Part shown: in pieces, positions 1 through 6,101 of the stretch
Position numbering within the stretch: position 1 is the first letter of the stretch
Layout of the letters: each line of letters starts with the position of its first letter
Assembly (NCBI GenBank): GCA_031261885.1
Contig: JAISIU010000206.1
Span: forward strand, 1-8,917
DNA length: 8,917 bases
Direction: 5' to 3'
Origin: Bifidobacteriaceae bacterium
GTDB lineage: Bacteria > Actinomycetota > Actinomycetes > Actinomycetales > WQXJ01
The notes under the pieces: model-generated
What the model was told of the DNA's origin: nothing
The model's input: the letters and a program-made list of their open reading frames with translations, nothing else
The model's database searches: none
Made by a program: the position numbers and the translations under genes

Positions 1-329
1 CGGGGGAGGCCTCCTACCGCGTCCGCCGCGTGGACGGTGGCTGGACCGCGCTCGTTGACGTGCCCCCGGTGACCCGTCCCGGCGGTGCGGCCGCACCCGG
101 CGGATCCGGCGGCATCGGGCACGGCGAAAACGGCCACGAAACCGACCCGGACGCGGCCGCCGACTGGCTGGAGCTGCACCTGCTGCGCCACGCCCACCTT
201 GCCGTCCACCCCGGCTGGTTCTACGACCTGCCCGGCGACCGCACGCTGGCCCTCTCGCTGCTGCCCCGCCCCGACCAATTCCGCGACAGCGTCACGCGGC
301 TGCGCGACGCCATCGGCCAGCTCCTCTAG
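1..329 (+). CDS. PLP-dependent class I/II aminotransferase, C-terminal fragment (5' end outside window)
   Basis: The reading frame is open from base 3 to the TAG at 327-329, giving about 108 residues with no start visible, so the gene begins left of the window. The C-terminal third carries the pattern typical of the small domain of fold-type I aminotransferases: a His-Pro-Gly-Trp-Phe-Tyr-Asp block (VHPGWFYDLP), then a strand ending in LALSLLP, then a helix with an Arg-rich end (FRDSVTRLRDAI). Enzymes of this family move an amino group between an amino acid and a 2-oxo acid in the cytoplasm. The substrate cannot be told, because the PLP-lysine and substrate-binding parts are missing. An odd feature is a Gly/Ala/Pro/His-rich stretch of roughly 30 residues between the strand ALVDVPPV and the helix before VHPG, where I expect a short link. 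The gene converges on ilvD. Confidence is good for the family and low for any specific reaction. Confidence 0.72.
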   Translation, partial: GEASYRVRRVDGGWTALVDVPPVTRPGGAAAPGGSGGIGHGENGHETDPDAAADWLELHLLRHAHLAVHPGWFYDLPGDRTLALSLLPRPDQFRDSVTRLRDAIGQLL

Positions 330-362
330 CGACCCAAAGCGACCCGCCCGGCCCAAGAGACG

Positions 363-405
363 CCGATGGCGGCCGTCCAGCGCCAAACCGAACGGCCGCC
401 ATCGG
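363..405. terminator. perfect 14-bp inverted repeat, likely bidirectional terminator
   Basis: The arms CCGATGGCGGCCGT (363-376) and ACGGCCGCCATCGG (392-405) are exact reverse complements around a 15-base loop. They sit in the 98-bp gap between the convergent aminotransferase and ilvD genes, which is where a shared terminator is expected. There is no run of U on the plus-strand side. On the minus-strand side the stem is followed by a short pyrimidine-rich stretch (CGTCTCTT), so termination of ilvD may be the better supported direction. Hairpins without a U tract are commonly proposed as terminators in GC-rich actinomycetes. Confidence 0.75.
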
Positions 406-427
406 ACGGCGAAACTTAAGACCGACC

Positions 428-2272
428 TCAGCCGAGCTTCGAGAGGTCCCGCACCGCGCCCTTGTCCGCGCTCGTCGCGAGCGCCGCGTACGCCTTGAGC
501 GCCTTCGAGACGGGCCGGTCGCGGTGCAACGGCTTGTACCCGCCGGCCGCCTCCAGGCGGGCCCGGCGGGCCGCGAGGTCGTCATCCGAGACGTCCAACA
601 CGAGCGAACGGTTCGGGATGTCGATGAGGATCCGGTCCCCGGACTCGACGAGCGCGATCAGGCCGCCCGAGGCCGCCTCCGGCGAGACGTGGCCGATCGA
701 CAGCCCGGACGTGCCGCCCGAGAACCGGCCGTCGGTGATCAGCGCACAGGTCTTGCCGAGCCCGCGGCCCTTCAGGAACGACGTCGGGTAGAGCATCTCC
801 TGCATGCCCGGGCCGCCGCTGGGGCCCTCGTAGCGGATCACGACGACGTCGCCGGGCTTGATCTTGTCGGCCAGGATCGCGTCGCAGGCCTCCTCCTGCG
901 ACTCGACCACATAGGCCGGGCCGCCGAACTTCCAGATCGACTCGTCGACGCCGGCCGTCTTCACGACCGCGCCGTCCGTGGCCAGATTGCCCCACAGGAC
1001 CGCGATGCCGCCGTCCTTGGTGTAGGCGTGGGCCACGTCGCGGATGCACCCCGTGGCCTGATCCGTGTCGAGGGTCTCGAACCGCTCCGATTGGCTGAAC
1101 GGCTCCGGCGTGCGCTTGTTGCCCGGCGCCGCGTGGTACAGCTCGATGGCCTCCGGGCTGGGCTTGGCGCCGCGGATGTCCCACTGGTCGAGCCAGGCCC
1201 GCGCGCTCGGCGCGTGGATCGCGTGGACCGAGGCGTCGAACAGGCCGCCGCGCTCCAACTCGCCCAGCAGCGCCGGGATGCCGCCCGCGCGGTGCACGTC
1301 CTGGACCAGATCCGTGCCGTTCGGCGCGATCTTCGCGAGGCACGGCACGCGGCGGCTCAGCTCGTCGATGTCGTTCAGCGTGAAGTCGACCTCCGCCTCC
1401 TGGGCGACGGCCAGCAGGTGCAGCACGGTGTTCGTGGAACCGCCCATGGCCAGGTCGAGGCTCATCGCGTTGCGGAAGGCCGTGGGCGTCGCGACGTTGC
1501 GCGGCAGCACGGAGGCGTCGCCCTCGTCGTAGTAGCGGTGCGCCAACTCCACGACCTGACGGCCGGCCGCCTCATACAGGCCGCGCCGGGCCGTGTGCGT
1601 GGCCAACAGCGTGCCGTTGCCGGGCAACGCCAGGCCGAGCGCCTCCGTCAGGCAGTTCATCGAGTTCGCCGTGAACATGCCCGCGCACGAACCGCACGTG
1701 GGGCAGGCTCCCAGCTCGACGCGCGCCAGGTCCTGATCCGACATGGCCGGATCCGCCGAATCCGCGATCGCGACGATGAGGTCGAGCTGCCGCTCCTGGC
1801 CGTCCGAGAGGACCGCCTTGCCGCCCTCCATGGGCCCGCCCGAGACCATGACGGTCGGGATGTTCAGCCGCATCGCGGCCATGAGCATGCCGGGCGTGAT
1901 CTTGTCGCAGTTGGAGATGCAGATCAGCGCGTCGGCCCGGTGGGCGTTCACCATGTACTCGACCGAGTCTGCGATGATCTCGCGGCTCGGCAGCGAGTAC
2001 AGCATGCCGCCGTGGCCCATCGCGATGCCGTCGTCCACCGCGATCGTGTTGAACTCGCGCGGCACGCCGCCGGCCTTCGTGATCGCGTCGCACACGATGC
2101 GGCCCACCTGGTTCAGGTGGACATGCCCGGGGACGAACTCGGAGAACGAGTTCGCCACCGCGATGATCGGCTTGCCGAAATCCTCGCCTTTGACGCCGGC
2201 GGCGCGCAGCAGCGCGCGCGCGCCGACCATGGTGCGTTCCGAAAAGATCAGGTCGGATGGCTTCTGGGGCAT
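428..2272 (-). CDS. ilvD: dihydroxy-acid dehydratase IlvD
   Basis: This cytoplasmic Fe-S enzyme dehydrates 2,3-dihydroxy-isovalerate and 2,3-dihydroxy-3-methylvalerate to the 2-oxo acids that become valine, leucine and isoleucine (and feed pantothenate synthesis). The protein is 614 residues, close to the 616 of E. coli IlvD. Visible family motifs are NTIAVDDGIAMGHGGM (about 75-90), SNCDKITPGM (120-129, with Cys122 and the Lys124 expected near the metal), ACPTCGSCAGMFTANSM (189-205), and near the end DGRFSGGTSGLSIGHVSPEA. At the first Fe-S position it has the SFSEFVPGHVHL type and not the TPCN type, which points to the E. coli-like [4Fe-4S] class. I chose the ATG at 2272 because AAAGGA lies 9 bases upstream and the protein then begins like family members (MPQKPSDLIFSERTM). 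An upstream in-frame Met at 2326 would add 18 uncharacteristic residues and is rejected. The gene lies 96 bp downstream of the ABC ATPase on the same strand and may be co-transcribed. I see no convincing -35/-10 pair in the gap. Confidence 0.97.
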   Translation of the reverse strand: MPQKPSDLIFSERTMVGARALLRAAGVKGEDFGKPIIAVANSFSEFVPGHVHLNQVGRIVCDAITKAGGVPREFNTIAVDDGIAMGHGGMLYSLPSREIIADSVEYMVNAHRADALICISNCDKITPGMLMAAMRLNIPTVMVSGGPMEGGKAVLSDGQERQLDLIVAIADSADPAMSDQDLARVELGACPTCGSCAGMFTANSMNCLTEALGLALPGNGTLLATHTARRGLYEAAGRQVVELAHRYYDEGDASVLPRNVATPTAFRNAMSLDLAMGGSTNTVLHLLAVAQEAEVDFTLNDIDELSRRVPCLAKIAPNGTDLVQDVHRAGGIPALLGELERGGLFDASVHAIHAPSARAWLDQWDIRGAKPSPEAIELYHAAPGNKRTPEPFSQSERFETLDTDQATGCIRDVAHAYTKDGGIAVLWGNLATDGAVVKTAGVDESIWKFGGPAYVVESQEEACDAILADKIKPGDVVVIRYEGPSGGPGMQEMLYPTSFLKGRGLGKTCALITDGRFSGGTSGLSIGHVSPEAASGGLIALVESGDRILIDIPNRSLVLDVSDDDLAARRARLEAAGGYKPLHRDRPVSKALKAYAALATSADKGAVRDLSKLG

Positions 2273-2281
2273 CTCGCATGT

Positions 2282-2287
2282 TCCTTT
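2282..2287 (-). promoter_or_regulatory. ribosome binding site of ilvD (AAAGGA)
   Basis: On the minus strand AAAGGA stands 9 bases before the ATG at 2272. It decides between this start and the upstream in-frame Met at 2326. An out-of-frame ATG at 2279 lies between the site and the chosen start. It is only 2 bases from the site, so it should not be used. Confidence 0.7.
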
Positions 2288-2334
2288 GTGCAGTGGGTGG
2301 GTGGGTTTTCTTAGCTTAAGCGGCACCGATGGAA

Positions 2335-2348
2335 GGCCGATGCCGGCC
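2335..2348 (-). terminator. short GC hairpin after the ABC importer operon (weak candidate)
   Basis: GGCCG and CGGCC are exact complements around the tetraloop ATGC, 21 bases past the ATPase stop on the minus strand. There is no U tract, and the surrounding GGCC-rich sequence allows other pairings. It could weaken read-through into ilvD or mean nothing. Confidence 0.25.
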
Positions 2349-2368
2349 GGCCGGGCCGTTCCGGGGCG

Positions 2369-3109
2369 TCATCCCTGGCGGAACCGGGAGAGGAAATCCC
2401 TGGTGCGCGGGTGCTTGGGATGGCCGAACACCTCGTCCGGCGTGCCGGACTCGGCGATGACGCCGCCGTCCATGAAGGCGACGCGGTCCGAGACATCGCG
2501 CGCGAAGGCCATCTCGTGGGTCACGATGATCATCGTGAGGCCCGTGTGCGCGAGGTCGCCGATCACCTTCAGCACCTCGCCGACCATCTCCGGGTCGAGG
2601 GCGCTGGTCGGCTCGTCGAACAACAACGCCTCGGGCTCCATCGACAGGGCGCGCGCGATCGCGACGCGCTGCTGCTGGCCGCCCGAAAGCTGCCGCGGCT
2701 TGGCGTTGATGTACTGGGCCATGCCGACCCGTTCGAGGTAGGTCATGGCCGTGGCCCTGGCCTGCTCCTTGGACTTGTGGCCGGCCCGAAGCTGGCCGAG
2801 CAGGCAGTTGGCCAGCACGTTCAGGTTCTGGAAGAGGTTGAACTGCTGGAACACCATGCCGAGCTTGGCCCGGTAGCCCGTCGTGTCGAAGCCGCGGCCC
2901 AGCACGTCCTCGCCATGGAACAGCACGTGGCCGCCCGTGGGCCACTCCAGCAGGTTGATGCACCGGAGGAACGTCGACTTGCCGGAGCCGGAGGCGCCGA
3001 TCACGGACACCACCTCGCCCTTGTGGACCTCGAAATCGATGCCCTTCAAGATCTCGTTCTCGCCGAAGCTCTTGGTCAGACCCTTGGTCTCGATGACGGT
3101 CTCAGCCAT
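2369..3109 (-). CDS. polar amino acid ABC transporter, ATP-binding protein (GlnQ/HisP type)
   Basis: This is the cytoplasmic ATPase that powers the importer encoded by the next two genes upstream. The 246-residue protein has every expected motif: Walker A GASGSGKST (38-46), Q-loop VFQQFNLF (86-93), signature LSGGQQQR (141-148), Walker B LLFDEPTSALD (162-172), and the H-loop His198 in VTHEM. The N-terminal pattern (KSFGENEILKGIDFEV) and the FNLFQNLNVL block are typical of the polar amino acid (PAAT) subfamily. The ATG at 3109 overlaps the permease stop by 8 bases, so translation is probably coupled, and AAGGGA lies 7 bases upstream inside the permease gene. No tail domain follows the nucleotide-binding domain. 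The transported amino acid cannot be told from the ATPase. Confidence 0.95.
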   Translation of the reverse strand: MAETVIETKGLTKSFGENEILKGIDFEVHKGEVVSVIGASGSGKSTFLRCINLLEWPTGGHVLFHGEDVLGRGFDTTGYRAKLGMVFQQFNLFQNLNVLANCLLGQLRAGHKSKEQARATAMTYLERVGMAQYINAKPRQLSGGQQQRVAIARALSMEPEALLFDEPTSALDPEMVGEVLKVIGDLAHTGLTMIIVTHEMAFARDVSDRVAFMDGGVIAESGTPDEVFGHPKHPRTRDFLSRFRQG

Positions 3110-3974
3110 TGGTCCGTCCCTTCGCCTGGGTCCCGCCGGCCGCGCGCCGCGACCCCGTGAGGATGTTGGCGTGCCGCAGCCGCAGCGCGTCCTGCATCGT
3201 GGTGCCGCCGGGTTCGATGACGGAATCCGGCATGGTCGAGGAGGTGGCGAGCGTGTACGAGTCCGGGCCGGCCAGGTGGCGCTCCAACAGGCGCAGCAGC
3301 CTGGTCGTGACGAACGTCAGCACGAGGTAGATGACGCCGATCGCGAGGTAGGACTCGTAGAACCGGTAGGACATGTTCGCGACCGTCTTGCCGACGAAGA
3401 ACAGCTCGGTCACGGAGATGATGTTGAGGACCGACGTGTCCTTGATGTTGATGACGAACTCGTTGCCGACGGCCGGCAGGATGTTGCGGAAGGCCTGCGG
3501 CAACACGACCCCGCGCATGATCTGCCAGTGCGTCAGGCCGAGTGCCCGCCCGGCCTCGTCCTGGCCCGGGTCCACGGACTCGATGCCGCCGCGCACGATC
3601 TCCGAAAGATAGGCCCCGGAGTTGATCGTCACGACGAGCAGGCCGGCCTGCAACGGGCTCATCGCGAGCCCGAGCGCCTGGCGCAGGCCGTAGTAGATGA
3701 CCGCGGCCTGCACCATCATGGGCGTGCCGCGGAACACCTCGATGTAGACGGCGAGGATCACGTTGACGACGCGCAGCAGGGCCCGCCGGGCCGGCCCGCC
3801 GTCGTGCTTGCCGAGCGGGATCGTGCGGATCACGCCGACGGCCAGGCCCACGACGAGGCCGAGCACGGTGCCGATGATCGCGATCAGCATCGTGATGCCC
3901 GCGCCCTTGGCGAGCTGCGGGCCCCACGCGGTGAACGTGTACCAGATTTGGGCGAAAAACCCCCGGGGTTGCAT
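3102..3974 (-). CDS. polar amino acid ABC transporter, permease (HisM/GlnP type)
   Basis: This is an inner-membrane channel subunit with the binding-protein-dependent transport fold. The 290-residue protein shows hydrophobic segments at about 26-49, 66-80, 86-103, 107-127 and 205-230. It has the FRGTP block (81-85) typical of PAAT permeases and the EAA loop that docks to the ATPase (EAGRALGLTHWQIMRGVVLP, about 140-159). Only one permease gene is present, so a homodimer is likely. The start ATG at 3974 is 16 bases after the binding-protein stop, preceded by only a weak GGA, which fits translation coupled to the upstream gene. An odd feature is the C-terminus: after the last membrane segment (ends near Leu230) and a short amphipathic stretch (to about Tyr240), about 50 hydrophilic, Ser/Thr/Arg-rich residues follow. 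I would not expect these from the common short members of this family. Confidence 0.94.
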   Translation of the reverse strand: MQPRGFFAQIWYTFTAWGPQLAKGAGITMLIAIIGTVLGLVVGLAVGVIRTIPLGKHDGGPARRALLRVVNVILAVYIEVFRGTPMMVQAAVIYYGLRQALGLAMSPLQAGLLVVTINSGAYLSEIVRGGIESVDPGQDEAGRALGLTHWQIMRGVVLPQAFRNILPAVGNEFVINIKDTSVLNIISVTELFFVGKTVANMSYRFYESYLAIGVIYLVLTFVTTRLLRLLERHLAGPDSYTLATSSTMPDSVIEPGGTTMQDALRLRHANILTGSRRAAGGTQAKGRTNG

Positions 3975-3990
3975 GGCCGGTCCGATCGGC

Positions 3991-4896
3991 TCAGTCGCCG
4001 ACTGGCTGCTGCTTGATGGCGTTGTCCATGAGCGTGGACCGCTCCTGAGAGCTGATGCCCTTCAGCGCCGCGTTCACGGACGTCAGCAGCGGGGAGCCCT
4101 TCTTCATACCGACCGAGATCGAAATGTTGTTCTGGTCCACCTTGAAACCGTTCGAGCCCGTGAACGACACGAACGTCAGGTTCGAGTTGGCCGCGACCGC
4201 CGACAGCGCGCCGGGCCGCTCCGAGATGTAACCGTCGATCGCGCCCGACTCCAGGCCCGCGATCATGGTCGGAAAGTCCGCCATGGCCGCCTGCTTCGAG
4301 ACGCCCTTCATCTGGTCGATGAGGTCATAGTGCATGGTGCCGAGCTGGGCCGTGATCTTCGCGCCCTGGAAGTCGTTGATCGAGGTGGCGCTCGCCCACT
4401 TGGAGCCCTTCTTCACGACCACGACCGCGTCCGACGAGTAGTACGGGTCGGAGAAGTCGATGGCCTGGCGGCGCTCCGCCGTGGGCGACATGCCGGCCAC
4501 GATCAGGTCGATGGTGCCGCTCGTGACGGCCGGGATCAGACCGTCCCACGAGGTCTTCACGACGACGACGTCGCGGCAGAGATACTGGCCGATCCGCCTC
4601 GCGATCTGGACATCATAGCCGTTGGCCCAGTCACCGCCGTCGATCTTGACGGCGCCGTTCGAGTCGTCCTTCTGCGTCCAGTTGAACGGGGCGTAGGCCG
4701 CCTCCATGCCGATCTTCAGCGGGTTGGAGCTGTCCGGGCTGGCACACGAGGCCCCGGGCGAGGCCACCTGGGCGGCCGCGCCCGTCTTCGACGTGGAGCC
4801 GGAGCCGGTCGACGAGCCGCCACAGGCGGCCAGCGACAGCGGCATGGCGAGGGCCAGGGCGGCGATCACCGTCAGTTTCAACGCATGTTTTCTCAT
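3991..4896 (-). CDS. polar amino acid ABC transporter, substrate-binding lipoprotein (family 3)
   Basis: This membrane-anchored extracellular receptor delivers an amino acid to the permease. Residues 1-25 form a lipoprotein signal (MRKH, a hydrophobic core, then LAAC with Cys25), followed by a Gly/Ser/Thr/Ala linker to about 57. The family 3 fold begins at PLKIGMEAAYAPFNW (59-73). The conserved ligand-carboxylate Arg is Arg142 in SPTAERR, followed by the typical IDFSDPYY (146-153). Between NWTQ and GYDVQIA (94-99) is an insert with DDSNGAVKI, a form I recall from Gram-positive glutamine/polar amino acid receptors. Cys51 and Cys107 could form a disulfide. I chose the ATG at 4896 (301 residues), because AGGAAA sits 8 bases upstream and the signal sequence then starts correctly. 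The in-frame codon at 4956 would add 20 residues before the basic region. It is the first gene of the operon. The ligand is not determined; glutamine or another polar amino acid is likely. Confidence 0.94.
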   Translation of the reverse strand: MRKHALKLTVIAALALAMPLSLAACGGSSTGSGSTSKTGAAAQVASPGASCASPDSSNPLKIGMEAAYAPFNWTQKDDSNGAVKIDGGDWANGYDVQIARRIGQYLCRDVVVVKTSWDGLIPAVTSGTIDLIVAGMSPTAERRQAIDFSDPYYSSDAVVVVKKGSKWASATSINDFQGAKITAQLGTMHYDLIDQMKGVSKQAAMADFPTMIAGLESGAIDGYISERPGALSAVAANSNLTFVSFTGSNGFKVDQNNISISVGMKKGSPLLTSVNAALKGISSQERSTLMDNAIKQQPVGD

Positions 4897-5065
4897 TGCC
4901 GTGCTTTCCTGGAGGGCGTGGGCGTGGCCCGCGCCGGTGGATGGGCCTGGGCGCACGGCGGCGCCCGTGGGTCACGGCGACGCGGCGTCGATACGCCCCC
5001 CTATTATGGCGCGGCGGGCCAATGGTCGGCGTCGGTGTCCGCAATGTGGCCGGTATCGTGGGGCC
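4897..5065. promoter_or_regulatory. divergent promoter region between the ABC importer and the first dehydrogenase
   Basis: These 169 bases separate two divergent start codons, so promoters in both directions must lie here or overlap the genes. The only A/T-rich element is TATTAT at 5002-5007, five of six bases matching a -10 hexamer on the plus strand, about 58 bases before the dehydrogenase ATG. Read on the other strand the same spot gives CATAAT. Neither direction has a good -35 at 17 bases. Two inverted repeats lie on the importer side: GGGCGC/GCGCCC (4949-4966) and GGCGT-CGAT-ACGCC (4984-4997). The second ends 4 bases from the -10-like element and is a possible operator. Nothing here resembles a known riboswitch. 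Confidence 0.4.
4905..4910 (-). promoter_or_regulatory. ribosome binding site of the substrate-binding protein (AGGAAA)
   Basis: AGGAAA on the minus strand lies 8 bases before the ATG at 4896 and supports that start over the in-frame codon at 4956. Confidence 0.65.
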
Positions 5066-6067
5066 ATGCCTCGTAACGCGACATCCGAACCGACCGCGCC
5101 GATGAACGTCATCGTGCCCTCCCAGCTGTACGCCGACGCCGTGAACGCCTCCCCGTACTTGAGTGCCGTCATCGTGCACTTCAAGGGCGGGGCGCCGAGC
5201 GCCACGGAACCGGACCGCGTCGTTTACCCGGAGGCGGGGACCGTCCCGCCGCACACGCCGCCGGCCCGTGCGCTGCTCGCGGACGGCTACTCGTGGGACT
5301 CGATCGAACCCGTGGTCCGGCAGGTGCCGAGCCTCGAACTCGTGCAGACGCTGGCCCAGGGCGTCGACCCGCTGCGCGGCATCCCCGAACACATCGCCGT
5401 CTCGAACGGGCGCGGCGCCCACGGCGCGGCCACGGCCGAACTCGGCGTGCTGCTGCTGCTCGCGCTCCAACGCCGGCTGCCCGATTTCCTGGCCGCGCAG
5501 GCCGCCGGCCGCTGGGAACCCGGTCCCGCCCCCAAGGGGCTGGCCGGGGCGCGCGTGCTGATCGTCGGCGCCGGCGACCTCGCCCACGAGTTCGCCCGCC
5601 GCGTGTCCGGTTTCGGCGCGGTCTGCTCCCTCGTGGGCCGCACGGCCCGCGACGGCGTCCACGCCACGAGCGAGCTGCCCGAGCTGCTGCCGGCGGCGGA
5701 CGCCGTGGTGCTGACGGTCTCGTACAACTCGACCACCCACCACCTGGCGGACGCGGCCTTCCTGAGCCGCCTGCGGGACGGCGCCATCCTCGTCAACATC
5801 GCGCGCGGACCCGTCGTGGACACCGACGCCCTGCTGGCCGAGCTGACCGCCGGGCGGCTCCGGGCCGGGCTCGACGTGACAGACCCCGAACCCTTGCCCG
5901 CCGGCCACCCGCTGTGGCGCGCGCCGGGCGTCATCATCACGCCCCACGCCGGATTCGTCACCGAGGGCGCCGGGCCGCGCGGCCTGGATGTCGCCGTCGC
6001 CCAGCTGGAGCAGCTGGCCCAGGGCCGCCGCCCCGACAACGTCGTGCCGCGCGCCGACCTCGTCTGA
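5066..6067 (+). CDS. D-isomer specific 2-hydroxyacid dehydrogenase, paralog 1
   Basis: Cytoplasmic NAD(P)-dependent oxidoreductase of the family that holds glyoxylate/hydroxypyruvate reductases, D-lactate and D-hydroxyisocaproate dehydrogenases. It interconverts a 2-oxo acid and its D-2-hydroxy acid; the substrate here is unknown. The 333-residue protein has the catalytic trio Arg247 (NIARGPVVD), Glu275 (DPEPLP) and His294 (ITPHAG). The cofactor loop reads VGAGDLAHEF (167-176), with Ala at the third position where the family usually has Gly. The second strand ends in GRT (191-193) with no acidic residue, which favours NADP(H) over NAD(H). The start is uncertain. The ATG at 5066 gives a 12-residue lead before MNVIVPS and has a weak GTGGGG just upstream; the ATG at 5102 begins exactly at MNVIVPS but has no ribosome binding site. 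The neighbour on the other strand (6102-7139) is a paralog. A serine-pathway phosphoglycerate dehydrogenase is unlikely, since the usual C-terminal regulatory domain is absent. Confidence 0.9.
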   Translation: MPRNATSEPTAPMNVIVPSQLYADAVNASPYLSAVIVHFKGGAPSATEPDRVVYPEAGTVPPHTPPARALLADGYSWDSIEPVVRQVPSLELVQTLAQGVDPLRGIPEHIAVSNGRGAHGAATAELGVLLLLALQRRLPDFLAAQAAGRWEPGPAPKGLAGARVLIVGAGDLAHEFARRVSGFGAVCSLVGRTARDGVHATSELPELLPAADAVVLTVSYNSTTHHLADAAFLSRLRDGAILVNIARGPVVDTDALLAELTAGRLRAGLDVTDPEPLPAGHPLWRAPGVIITPHAGFVTEGAGPRGLDVAVAQLEQLAQGRRPDNVVPRADLV

Positions 6068-6100
6068 GCGGCTCGGGTCCCGCTGGCCCGCCCCGGCCGC
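6068..6100. terminator. bulged GC hairpin between the convergent dehydrogenases
   Basis: GCGGC-T-CGGG (6068-6077) can pair with CCCG-GCCGC (6092-6100), nine pairs with a single bulged T and a 14-base loop. It fills almost the whole 34-bp gap between the two stop codons, where a shared terminator would be needed. There is no U tract in either direction. Confidence 0.4.
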
Positions 6101-6101
6101 G

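Noticed and set aside
2292..2306. GGGTGGGTGGG run, possible G-quadruplex
   Set aside because: Only three runs of three G are present, one short of the four needed, with no further run close by.
524..2314. Long plus-strand open frame of 596 codons opposite ilvD
   Set aside because: It is antisense to a full-length gene with all IlvD motifs. Its Arg/Val/Asp/His-rich composition is typical of the shadow frame of a GC-rich gene, and it shows no recognisable domain.
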